Source: CAVQGZ01 sp964356295
GTDB lineage: Bacteria > Actinomycetota > Actinomycetes > Jiangellales > Jiangellaceae
Assembly: GCA_964356295.1 (NCBI GenBank)
Contig: CAYHHE010000018.1
Coordinates: forward strand, 1 to 41,200
DNA length: 41,200 bases
Reading direction: 5' to 3'
The notes under the pieces are model-generated. The model did not search any database. It had not been told where the DNA came from and saw only the letters and a list, made by a program, of their open reading frames with translations. Shown here one piece after another: positions 15,956-22,895 of this stretch; the stretch's first letter is position 1; every line of letters starts with the position of its first letter. The position numbers and the translations under genes are program-made.

Positions 15956-16732
15956 CTATGCAGGGTCGGACGCCCCGTCCGGACGCTCGTCCGGCTTCTC
16001 GTCCGGACGCTCGTCCGGCTCGGCCAGGTGGGTGGCGAGGAACGCCTCGATCCGGGCGCGGGCGTCGCGCATGGACGGGCCGTGGAACCGCGAGCCGCTC
16101 AGCTTCCCGGCCACCGCCAGCGGCAGCGGGATCTCTCGCCAGGCGATCTCCTCCATGAACGAGTGGCCGGCGTCCGGGTACTCCATGACATCGTGCGGGA
16201 CGCCGGCCTCGGTGAGGATGCGGTCGAGCCTGGCCGCGGTGCCCCGCAGGGTGGGGTCTTTCGCGCCGAAGCTCCCCACGATGGGGCAGGACGTGCGCAG
16301 CACCTGCTCGGCGTCCTTGGGCAGCGGGCCGTAGTTCACGCTGGCGGCGTCGTAGCGGCCGTGCGGGGCGAGCATCAGCGCGAACCCGCCGCCCATGCAG
16401 AACCCGAGGACACCCACTCGCCCGGTGCTGCCGTCGTGGTCGGCCAGCCACGCCTGGGCGGCGTCGATCTCGTCGAAGCAGCGCCCGGAGCCGCGCATGG
16501 TCTCGCGCATCACCGAGACCAGGCAGCGCATCGTGGACCCGTAGGAGAACAGGTCGGGGGCGACCGTGAGGAAGCCGGCGCCGGCGAGCCACTCCACCTG
16601 GGTCGTGATCGCCGAGGTCATCCCGCCTGCGTCGTGCAGGACGACCACGCCAGGCCAGGGTCCGGGCCCGCTCGGCTGCTCGGCGTAGCCCGGCAGGGGC
16701 CCGCGTGGACCCGGGATGGTGACCGTCGGCAC
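15956..16732 (-). CDS. Dienelactone hydrolase family protein
   Basis: A 258-residue alpha/beta hydrolase. The nucleophile elbow is GFCMGGGFAL (Cys nucleophile, as in dienelactone hydrolases), the acid Asp lies in FGAKDPTLRG and the His in YPDAGHSFMEE. The last ~20 residues are a charged low-complexity tail (EPDERPDEKPDERPDG) encoded by near-identical GTCCGGACGCTC-type repeats at ~15975-16020. The GTG start lies two bases after the stop of the SDR gene, so the two form an operon. Biochemical substrates of this broad family vary; detoxification or aromatic breakdown would be guesses. Confidence 0.88.
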   Translation of the reverse strand: MPTVTIPGPRGPLPGYAEQPSGPGPWPGVVVLHDAGGMTSAITTQVEWLAGAGFLTVAPDLFSYGSTMRCLVSVMRETMRGSGRCFDEIDAAQAWLADHDGSTGRVGVLGFCMGGGFALMLAPHGRYDAASVNYGPLPKDAEQVLRTSCPIVGSFGAKDPTLRGTAARLDRILTEAGVPHDVMEYPDAGHSFMEEIAWREIPLPLAVAGKLSGSRFHGPSMRDARARIEAFLATHLAEPDERPDEKPDERPDGASDPA

Positions 16733-16734
16733 GG

Positions 16735-17541
16735 CTACAAGGATGGCAGCAGGCCGCCGTCGATCGGGATCACCGAGCCGGTGACGAACGACGCAGCCGG
16801 CGAGAGCAGGAACGCCGCGACCCGGCCGAACTCCTCGGGCTCGCCGTAACGTCGCAGCGGGATCTGCTGCTCCCAGCGCGCCCGCGAGGCTGCGGCGTCA
16901 CCGGTCGAGGCGTCGAGCTCGGTCAGCCGCTCGGTGGCCAGCCGCCCAGGCATCAGCCCCAGCACCCGGACCCCGCGCGGTCCGTACTCGTCGGCCATCT
17001 GCTTGGCCACCATGGCCAGCCCCGGGCGCAGCCCGTTCGACGTGGTCAGACCGGCGATGGGCACCCGCACCGAGGTGGACAGGACGAATGCGATCGCCCC
17101 GCCCGTGCCGGTCAAGGGCCGGTCGGACGTCTCGTACGCGTCGGTGGTGCCGGCGGCCAGGGCTTCGGCCACCGTCCGTCCCAGCCGGACCGCGCCGAGG
17201 AACACCGACTCGAACGCCGCGCGCCACTGCTCGTCGGTGGTGCTGGCCACGGTTCCGGCCGGGGGTCCGCCGACGCTGACCAGCGCCCCGTCCAGCCGCC
17301 CGAACGTGGACCGGGCGGCCTGCACCAGACGCTGCGGCGTCTGCTCGTCGGCGTTGTCGGCCACCACCCCCTCGGCTGCGCTGTCGCCGAGGGACGCGGT
17401 GGCTGCAGCGACGCGCGCGGCGTCGCGTCCGGACAGCACCACCCGCGCACCGTCCGCGACGAGTGACTGAGCGACTGCCCGTCCGAGCCCTCGGCTCGCC
17501 CCTGTGACGATGTACACGCGACCGGTGAGTCCGCAATCCAT
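16735..17541 (-). CDS. Atypical short-chain dehydrogenase/reductase lacking Tyr-x3-Lys
   Basis: A 268-residue SDR. The NAD(P)-binding TGASRGLGRAVA is intact, and the C-terminal GSVIPIDGGLLPSL is typical. The usual NAG motif is replaced by VSVGGPPAG. At the active site the Ser region is present (VLSTSVRVPIAG), but the Tyr-x3-Lys is replaced by LTTSNGLR. This variant occurs in a known divergent SDR subgroup, so it is probably a real protein with altered or no standard oxidoreductase chemistry. The ATG at 17541 is supported by CAGGAT seven bases upstream; ATG 17550 is the alternative. It is transcribed divergently from the sirtuin gene. Confidence 0.85.
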   Translation of the reverse strand: MDCGLTGRVYIVTGASRGLGRAVAQSLVADGARVVLSGRDAARVAAATASLGDSAAEGVVADNADEQTPQRLVQAARSTFGRLDGALVSVGGPPAGTVASTTDEQWRAAFESVFLGAVRLGRTVAEALAAGTTDAYETSDRPLTGTGGAIAFVLSTSVRVPIAGLTTSNGLRPGLAMVAKQMADEYGPRGVRVLGLMPGRLATERLTELDASTGDAAASRARWEQQIPLRRYGEPEEFGRVAAFLLSPAASFVTGSVIPIDGGLLPSL

Positions 17542-17548
17542 GTGCGGC

Positions 17549-17554
17549 ATCCTG
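17549..17554 (-). promoter_or_regulatory. -10 hexamer for the SDR-hydrolase operon
   Basis: CAGGAT on the minus strand, seven bases before ATG 17541. It lies in the 37-base divergent spacer shared with the sirtuin promoter. Confidence 0.45.
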
Positions 17555-17564
17555 CCGGGCGGCC

Positions 17565-17570
17565 TACCGT
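17565..17570 (+). promoter_or_regulatory. -10 hexamer for leaderless sirtuin transcript
   Basis: TACCGT, eight bases before GTG 17579. Confidence 0.5.
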
Positions 17571-17578
17571 CGGAGCCG

Positions 17579-18328
17579 GTGCTTGGCGAACTGGACGGGA
17601 TCCGCGGCTGGCTGGACGCTGCCGCGCGGGTCGCCGTGCTCACCGGTGCTGGGGTCTCGACCCCGTCCGGGATCCCCGACTTCCGTGGGCCCAACGGGCT
17701 GTGGACCAAGGATCCCGGGGCTGCCGCGATGTTCGACATCGACCGCTACCGGGCCGACGCCGACCTGCGGCGCCGCGCCTGGCTCAACCGTCGTGACCAT
17801 CCGGCCTGGACGGCGAGCCCGAACGCCGCGCACCACGCGTTCGTCGCCCTCGAACGGTCGGGACGCCTCAGCGCGCTGCTGACCCAGAACATCGACGGCC
17901 TGCACCAGGCTGCGGGCAGCAGCCCGGACCTCGTGGTCGAGCTGCACGGCACGCTGTACTTCTCGGCCTGCCTCGACTGCGGCGAGCGGGTGCCCATGCA
18001 GGACGTGCTCGCCCGGGTGGACGCCGGGGAGCCCGACCCGTCCTGCCTGGTCTGCGGCGGGATGCAGCGCTCGGCGACCGTCGCCTTCGGCCAGGCGCTG
18101 GACCCCGACGTCCTCGACCGGGCCGTGGCGGCCGCGCAGGACTGTGACGTGTTCCTCGCCGCGGGCACGTCCCTGCAGGTGAACCCCGCCGCCGGGCTGT
18201 GCGCCGTCGCCCTGCGCGCCGGTGCCCAGCTGGTCGTGGCCAACGGGTCAGCGACCCCGTACGACGAGGTGGCGCACGCCGTGGTCCGCGGCGACCTCAC
18301 CGAGGTGCTGCCCGCCCTGCTCATGTGA
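17579..18328 (+). CDS. Sir2-family NAD-dependent protein deacylase
   Basis: A 249-residue sirtuin. Motifs: GAGVSTPSGIPDFRG (NAD binding), TQNIDGLH, catalytic His in ELHGTLY, a zinc site of four cysteines (CLDCGERV and CLVCGG, ~50 bases apart), GTSLQVNPAA, and a C-terminal VVANGSATPYDE. It removes acyl groups from protein lysines using NAD. ATG 17540 is in frame but overlaps the start codon of the divergent SDR; GTG 17579, with TACCGT eight bases upstream, fits the leaderless pattern of the region better. Possible partners include the GNAT fusion at 33262, but no direct link is visible. Confidence 0.92.
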   Translation: MLGELDGIRGWLDAAARVAVLTGAGVSTPSGIPDFRGPNGLWTKDPGAAAMFDIDRYRADADLRRRAWLNRRDHPAWTASPNAAHHAFVALERSGRLSALLTQNIDGLHQAAGSSPDLVVELHGTLYFSACLDCGERVPMQDVLARVDAGEPDPSCLVCGGMQRSATVAFGQALDPDVLDRAVAAAQDCDVFLAAGTSLQVNPAAGLCAVALRAGAQLVVANGSATPYDEVAHAVVRGDLTEVLPALLM

Positions 18329-18380
18329 CAGCAGTCCCGGTGTGGCCGCGCTCCGGTCCGTCCCCCGACCTGGCCCGGGG

Positions 18381-18480
18381 NNNNNNNNNNNNNNNNNNNN
18401 NNNNNNNNNNNNNNNNNNNNNNNNNNNNNNNNNNNNNNNNNNNNNNNNNNNNNNNNNNNNNNNNNNNNNNNNNNNNNNNN
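18381..18480. other. Assembly gap (100 N)
   Basis: Exactly 100 N of scaffold filler; the true length and content are unknown. It ends ten bases before a large palindrome, which may explain the assembly break. Confidence 0.95.
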
Positions 18481-18490
18481 CGACTGCGGG

Positions 18491-18577
18491 TTTGGTGCGC
18501 TCGCGCCATGATCCACGGCGCTTATGGTGCTCCCAAGGCACCGAATCCGCCGTGGATCACCGCGGCGGAGCACCAAT
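18491..18577. repeat. Large imperfect palindrome beside the gap
   Basis: Perfect 12-base inner arms TGATCCACGGCG (18509-18520) and CGCCGTGGATCA (18548-18559) extend outward imperfectly to TTGGTGC (from about 18492) and GCACCAA (to about 18576). Inside the loop is a further small hairpin, GGTGC (18526-18530) and GCACC (18538-18542). It may be a dispersed extragenic palindrome or a terminator for the sirtuin gene. Confidence 0.7.
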
Positions 18578-18656
18578 TGCGCCGACGATCACCCGCGTTA
18601 TCCACAGCCGGGCCAGAGCCCTCGACGAGCGGCCCGAGTTGTCCGAAGGTTCATCC

Positions 18657-19583
18657 GTGGCTTACCGAGTTCCGGACGAGGTGCGACTGCTTGCCGCCCA
18701 GCAGGCGGGACTGGTCACCCGCCGCCAGTGCCTGGCCCGCGCGATGCCGCCCGCGCAGGTCACGCGCCTGGCCAGGATCGGCGGGCGAGGACAGCTCGTG
18801 CTCCCCGCCGTGTACGCGCTGACGACCGGGCCACTGAGCCGACGCCAACAGCTGGTCGCCGCCCTGCTCTACGCAGGGCCCGACGCTCAGCTGGCCGGCC
18901 TCACCTGTCTCGAGCTGCGGAACCTCAGGTACGCGCCGACGGTCGACAAGGTGTACATCCTGGCGCCCATGTCGAGGCGGGTGAAGTCGCGCGGCTTCGT
19001 GCATGCGACCCGGACGACGCGTCTTCTTCCGGCGCACCACGTGGACGGGCTGCAGGTCTCGCCCAATGCGCGTGCCGCTGTCGACGCATGCCGGGTCATC
19101 CGCTCGGTCCGCGACGCTGTCGCGCTGCTGGCTGAGGTCGTCCAGCGCCGGATGTGCACGCTCGAGATGCTGCAGGCCGAGCTGGAGGCTGGGCAGGCGC
19201 ACGGGTCGGCGGTGCCCAGGCGTGCCGTCGCCGCCCTCCAGCCGGGGGCTGCCTCAGCTCCGGAGGTCGACCTGCTCGCATTGCTTGCCAGCAGCGCGCT
19301 GGTGCCTCCGCCGCAGGTCAACGAGGCGCGCGTCATCGGGGGCCAGCGCGTCGTCCCCGACCTGTGCTGGCCCAATGCGCGGCTCATCATCGAGGTGGAC
19401 AGCGTGGAGCACCACGGATTCGGCCCCGACGCCGAGCGAACCGCCATCCGTCGCGCGAAGCTGACCGCAGCGGGATGGACCGTCCTCTCGATCTCACCGT
19501 GGCGCATCAGCAACGACCCGGACGGGGTCCTGCGTGACATCGAGGCCGCGTATCTGCTGGGGCTCCAGCACCGGGCAGGCTGA
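18657..19583 (+). CDS. AbiEi-like N-terminal domain protein with DUF559/Vsr-like C-terminus
   Basis: A 308-residue protein of a family frequent in actinobacteria. The first ~60 residues resemble the winged-helix domain of AbiEi-type antitoxins (QQAGLVTRRQCLARAMPPAQ, then LPAVYAL). The C-terminal ~100 residues resemble DUF559/very-short-patch-repair nucleases: PDLCWPNARLIIEVDSVEHH supplies an Asp and a Glu-x-Asp, followed by an Arg/Lys helix and GWTVLSI. The GTG at 18657 is the start that fits the N-terminal domain. No AbiEii toxin gene is adjacent, so a classical toxin-antitoxin pair is not supported. The function is unknown. Confidence 0.75.
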   Translation: MAYRVPDEVRLLAAQQAGLVTRRQCLARAMPPAQVTRLARIGGRGQLVLPAVYALTTGPLSRRQQLVAALLYAGPDAQLAGLTCLELRNLRYAPTVDKVYILAPMSRRVKSRGFVHATRTTRLLPAHHVDGLQVSPNARAAVDACRVIRSVRDAVALLAEVVQRRMCTLEMLQAELEAGQAHGSAVPRRAVAALQPGAASAPEVDLLALLASSALVPPPQVNEARVIGGQRVVPDLCWPNARLIIEVDSVEHHGFGPDAERTAIRRAKLTAAGWTVLSISPWRISNDPDGVLRDIEAAYLLGLQHRAG

Positions 19584-19605
19584 TCGGCGGGGCTCCCGCG
19601 TCCGC

Positions 19606-20382
19606 TCATCGCATGGGGGGGACCGTCGGTGGCACACCCTCGGGCGCCGCGCTGCGCGACTCCCGACGGACGAGCACGACGAAGCCCACCACCGCGATCA
19701 CTCCGAAGAGGAACCATTGCACGGCGTAGATCAGGCTCGTTCCAGAGCTGAGCCGCGGCGGCGGGATGGGTACCAGCGACTCGTCCTCTGCCGGTGCCTG
19801 CTCGATGCGCTCGAGCCAGACCGGGGCGAGCGGCACATCCGAGATCGCCTGCAGGTCGGCCAGATCGACGAAACGAATGGACGGGGGAGTGCCATCGGCG
19901 TCCAGCCCGGCGCCACGTCCGGACTCGCTGAGCCGCACCCGCCCGACGAGCTCGACCGTCCCCTGTGCGGGGTCGGGCACGCTGACCGACTCGGTCGAGC
20001 CCGTCCCACCGGCGAGGAACCCCCGGTCGACGAGCACGGCCCGTCCGTCCGAGAGCACGAGAGGAGCCAGTGCGTGAACGCCCGACTGGCCCTCGACCGG
20101 CCGCAGGCGCAGCGTGAGCGCGCCGTCGGAGTCGTAGCGTCCGGAGACGCTGACCGGGCGCCACTCGGCATCGGAAGGCACCGACTCGATGTCGGCGTCC
20201 GGGGGCACCAGCGAGTCCAGCGGCACCGGCTCGGCGTCCAGAGCGGCCCGGACGGCGTCGTTGCGCTGGCCGCGCAGCTCGTAGCGGTCGAGCTGCCAGA
20301 GTCCTAGCAGCACGCAGCCGACCGTCATGACGACGGCAAAGCCCAGAAGGGCGACGCCGCGACGCGACCGCAGGCTTTCCAC
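19606..20382 (-). CDS. SURF1 family cytochrome oxidase assembly protein
   Basis: A 258-residue SURF1-like membrane protein that assists heme a insertion into cytochrome c oxidase. It has the typical two-helix layout: an N-terminal helix at ~11-30 (with LGLWQLDR immediately after), a large extracytoplasmic domain with WRPVSVSGRYD and VLVDRGFL, and a C-terminal helix at ~212-236 preceded by SLIYAVQWFLFG. The GTG start is supported by TACCGT seven bases upstream. A DUF3099-like gene lies upstream on the same strand. Confidence 0.9.
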   Translation of the reverse strand: MESLRSRRGVALLGFAVVMTVGCVLLGLWQLDRYELRGQRNDAVRAALDAEPVPLDSLVPPDADIESVPSDAEWRPVSVSGRYDSDGALTLRLRPVEGQSGVHALAPLVLSDGRAVLVDRGFLAGGTGSTESVSVPDPAQGTVELVGRVRLSESGRGAGLDADGTPPSIRFVDLADLQAISDVPLAPVWLERIEQAPAEDESLVPIPPPRLSSGTSLIYAVQWFLFGVIAVVGFVVLVRRESRSAAPEGVPPTVPPMR

Positions 20383-20389
20383 GCAGAAG

Positions 20390-20395
20390 ACGGTA
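20390..20395 (-). promoter_or_regulatory. -10 hexamer for leaderless SURF1 transcript
   Basis: TACCGT on the minus strand, seven bases before GTG 20382. Confidence 0.5.
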
Positions 20396-20412
20396 GAGCC
20401 CCGGAGGCTGGG

Positions 20413-20727
20413 CTAGCGCGTGGAGGTGGGGGTGCTGGTCGATGGCCCGGCGGGTAGGGCCGCGAAGTCGTGGGTCACCGGCTCGAGCGTCGTGGAGGCG
20501 ACGCGCTCCCGGCCGGCGTTGGCGCCCACCACACCCAGGTACGGAAGCAGGACGGCGCCCGCGACGAGTACCCAGCGTGGCCAGCCGGGCACGACTATCG
20601 CTCCGATGAAGCATGCGGTGCGGATGCCCATGGTCCACAGGTAGCGCCGGGTGCGCATGGCCAGGTCGTCCATCGGGCTGGTCGGCGCGCTGGTGATGGT
20701 GGCGACGGGCTGCGTCCGCCGTGCCAT
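20413..20727 (-). CDS. DUF3099-like small membrane protein
   Basis: A 104-residue protein with two hydrophobic helices (around residues 33-47 and 52-68) preceded by MRTRRYLWTMGIRTACF, the pattern I associate with DUF3099 proteins of actinobacteria. The C-terminal tail is Thr/Ser/Pro-rich. ATG 20727 is chosen because GAGGTG lies six bases before it; an ATG two codons upstream is adjacent to that site and too close. The function is unknown. The SURF1 gene follows after 30 bases. Confidence 0.75.
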   Translation of the reverse strand: MARRTQPVATITSAPTSPMDDLAMRTRRYLWTMGIRTACFIGAIVVPGWPRWVLVAGAVLLPYLGVVGANAGRERVASTTLEPVTHDFAALPAGPSTSTPTSTR

Positions 20728-20794
20728 GAGCATCACCTCGGATGGGTCGAGAGCGCTCCTCGCGCCCAAGGACACGCTACGACCGCGGCCGGGC

Positions 20795-20974
20795 TCATGC
20801 CACAGCTGGTGTCGGCTTGAATCGCTGGCCCCTGCCGGCGGTCGCGAGATACCGCTTGCTGTCTGCGCGCCATGCGTAGTGCGGGAGCACGTCTTCGGGC
20901 AGGATGGCGCCTGCCCGAGCGCGACGTCGGACTGGCTCAGCGCGAAGGCGGGCGCGGGACGAGCATCGCGCCAT
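20795..20974 (-). CDS. Candidate small ORF, possibly a real small protein
   Basis: A 59-codon frame in the divergent spacer between the DUF3099-like gene and dodecin. The C-terminal half (ILPEDVLPHYAWRADSKRYL, then a short basic stretch) looks more protein-like than chance, while the N-terminal half is arginine-rich shadow-like sequence. The real start could be the internal GTG of the VLPHYAW part, giving ~31 residues. I do not recognise a family and cannot exclude a chance frame. Confidence 0.25.
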   Translation of the reverse strand: MARCSSRARLRAEPVRRRARAGAILPEDVLPHYAWRADSKRYLATAGRGQRFKPTPAVA

Positions 20975-20995
20975 CAACCGTGAGGGGAGCGAGGA

Positions 20996-21208
20996 ATGTC
21001 CAACCGTACGTACCGGGTGATCGAGGTGGTGGGCACCTCGCCCGACGGCGTCGACAGCGCACTTCGCAACGGCATCTCCCGCGCCGCCAAGACGATGCGC
21101 CACCTGGACTGGTTCGAGGTGGTGGAGATCCGCGGTCACATCACCGACGGTGCCCCGGACCACTTCCAGGTGTCGATGAAGGTCGGGTTCCGGCTCGAGG
21201 ACGCCTGA
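20996..21208 (+). CDS. Dodecin family flavin-binding protein
   Basis: A 70-residue dodecin that assembles as a hollow dodecamer and binds flavins (and CoA in some bacteria), buffering free FMN or riboflavin. The family pattern YRVIEVVGTSPDGVD, HLDWFEVVEIRGHI and FQVSMKVGFRLED is complete, including the aromatic Trp that stacks on the flavin. ATG 20996 is preceded by GAGGGGAGCGAGG at normal ribosome-binding distance. M. tuberculosis has a homologue, Rv1498A, in the same broad region as inhA. Confidence 0.95.
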   Translation: MSNRTYRVIEVVGTSPDGVDSALRNGISRAAKTMRHLDWFEVVEIRGHITDGAPDHFQVSMKVGFRLEDA

Positions 21209-21261
21209 GCTCGACGCGCTGGTGCCCGGCGCGCTGATTCGGTCTACCTGCCAGTAGCGGC

Positions 21262-21267
21262 TACGGT
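21262..21267 (+). promoter_or_regulatory. -10 hexamer for the fabG-fabI operon
   Basis: TACGGT, eight bases before GTG 21276. Confidence 0.55.
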
Positions 21268-21275
21268 CGCGCGCC

Positions 21276-21983
21276 GTGGCACGAAGCATCCTCGTCACCG
21301 GCGGGAACCGCGGCATCGGGTTGGCGACTGCTCAGGCGTTCGCCGATCTCGGCGACCACGTGGCGGTGACGACGCGCGGCGGTGAGGTGCCTGACCACAG
21401 GTTGCTCGTCGTCCCGGCGGACATGACCGACCCCGACTCGGTGACGGCGGCGGTGTCCGCCGCTGAGGACGCCCACGGACCCCTCGAGGTGCTCGTCGCC
21501 AACGCGGGCATCACCCGGGACACGCTGCTGCTGCGCATGTCGGAGGAGGACTGGTCGGCGGTGCTCGAGACCAACCTCACCGGAGCGTTCCGGGTCGCCA
21601 AGCGGGCGGCGCGCAGCATGCTGCGCCAGCGTCGTGGACGGATCGTGCTGGTCTCCAGCGTGGTGGCGCTGTCCGGCTCGGCCGGGCAGGCGAACTACGC
21701 CGCGAGCAAGGCCGGGCTGATCGGCCTGGCGCGCTCGCTGGCCCGCGAGCTGGGCAGCAGGACGATCACCGCGAACGTGGTGGCGCCGGGGTTCGTCGAG
21801 ACCGACATGACCGCGGCGCTGGACGAGCAGACCCGCCAGGCCTACCTCGAGCAGGTCCCGCTGGGACGCCTCGCCGACCCGGACGAGGTCGCACGGGTCA
21901 TCCGGTGGCTGGCCAGCGAGGACGCGAGCTACGTCACCGGTGCCGTCATCCCTGTCGACGGCGGTCTCGGGATGGGCCACTAG
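21276..21983 (+). CDS. fabG: 3-oxoacyl-ACP reductase FabG (MabA-like)
   Basis: A 235-residue SDR that reduces beta-ketoacyl-ACP with NADPH in type II fatty acid synthesis. Motifs: cofactor loop TGGNRGIG, NAG in VLVANAGITRD, catalytic Ser in LVSSVVALSG, Tyr-x3-Lys in ANYAASKAGL, and the PGFVETDMT loop. It is followed after 28 bases by an InhA-like enoyl-ACP reductase, the same pairing as mabA-inhA in mycobacteria. Start GTG 21276 is supported by TACGGT. Confidence 0.95.
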   Translation: MARSILVTGGNRGIGLATAQAFADLGDHVAVTTRGGEVPDHRLLVVPADMTDPDSVTAAVSAAEDAHGPLEVLVANAGITRDTLLLRMSEEDWSAVLETNLTGAFRVAKRAARSMLRQRRGRIVLVSSVVALSGSAGQANYAASKAGLIGLARSLARELGSRTITANVVAPGFVETDMTAALDEQTRQAYLEQVPLGRLADPDEVARVIRWLASEDASYVTGAVIPVDGGLGMGH

Positions 21984-22011
21984 TGACGCACCACGACGGC
22001 GGGAGCAGACG

Positions 22012-22782
22012 GTGAACGGGCTACTGGCGGGCAAGCGGATCCTGGTGACGGGTGTGATCACCGACCAGTCCATCGGGTTCCACGTGGCTCGGCTGGCGCT
22101 GCACGAGGGGGCCTCGGTCGTGGTGACCGGCTTCGGACGCATGTCACTGGTGGAGCGGATCGTCAGACGCCTGCCGGCGCCGGTCCCGTTGATCGAGATG
22201 GACGTCACCAACGAGGAGCACATGACGACGCTCGCCGAGCGGGTCGGCGGCGAGGCCGGCGACCTGGACGGCGTGCTGCACTCGATCGCGTACGCGCCGC
22301 CGTCCGCGCTCGGCGGCAACTTCTTGCACACCCCCTGGGAGGACGCGGCCACCGCGCTGCACGTGTCCGCGTTCTCGCTCAAGCAGCTCACCATGGCCTG
22401 CCAGCCGCTGTTCGGGGAGCACGGGGCGTCCGTGGTCGGGCTGGACTTCGACGCGTCGGTCGCCTGGCCGACGTATGACTGGATGGGCGTGTCGAAGGCA
22501 GCGCTGGAGGCCACGTCCCGCTACCTCGCCCGCGAGCTGGGACCGTCCGGCGTGCGCGTCAACCTGGTCGCTGCCGGGCCGCTGCGGACGCTGGCGGCCA
22601 AGGCGATCCCGGGCTACTCCGGCTACGAGTCGGTGTGGCACGAGCGGGCGCCGCTGGGCTGGGAGATGACCGACCCCGAGCCCACCGCACGGGCGTGCGT
22701 GGCGCTGCTTTCGGACTGGTTCCCCAAGACGACCGGGGAGATCATCCACGTGGACGGCGGCGTCCACGCGGTCGGTGCCTAG
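22012..22782 (+). CDS. fabI: Enoyl-ACP reductase (FabI/InhA)
   Basis: A 256-residue NADH-dependent enoyl-ACP reductase completing the elongation cycle after FabG. It has the FabI/InhA cofactor element TGVITDQSIGFHVA, LHSIAYAPPSALGG, and the active-site Tyr and Lys in YDWMGVSKAALE (Tyr-x6-Lys, as Y158/K165 in InhA). The GLDFDASVAWP stretch matches InhA MDFDPSRAMP-type sequence. GTG 22012 is preceded by GGGAG at 22001-22005. Whether the organism makes mycolic acids cannot be decided from this pair, since many actinobacteria carry it. Confidence 0.94.
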   Translation: MNGLLAGKRILVTGVITDQSIGFHVARLALHEGASVVVTGFGRMSLVERIVRRLPAPVPLIEMDVTNEEHMTTLAERVGGEAGDLDGVLHSIAYAPPSALGGNFLHTPWEDAATALHVSAFSLKQLTMACQPLFGEHGASVVGLDFDASVAWPTYDWMGVSKAALEATSRYLARELGPSGVRVNLVAAGPLRTLAAKAIPGYSGYESVWHERAPLGWEMTDPEPTARACVALLSDWFPKTTGEIIHVDGGVHAVGA

Positions 22783-22895
22783 CCGCTGCGGCCGTCCCTC
22801 GACGGGTGTTGGCGTTACGGGTGCTTGACGAGGTGGAACGGTACTTGCACAGGCTCGTGGGCCACGTCAGGCTCGGATACGCCACGTTGACGTGA

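Larger units (their letters stand above)
18329..18656. other. Intergenic region with assembly gap
   Basis: 328 bases without a supported gene, between two plus-strand genes. It contains 100 N (18381-18480) and a large imperfect palindrome (18491-18577). No tRNA or insertion-sequence end was recognised, but the N run could hide one. Confidence 0.8.

Noticed and set aside
18657..19583. Complete AbiE abortive-infection toxin-antitoxin system
   Set aside because: No nucleotidyltransferase-type AbiEii toxin gene is adjacent, and the protein has an extra C-terminal nuclease-like domain.
22792..22805. Terminator after fabI (CCGTC/GACGG)
   Set aside because: Only a 5-bp stem with a 4-base loop; such stems are common by chance at this GC content.
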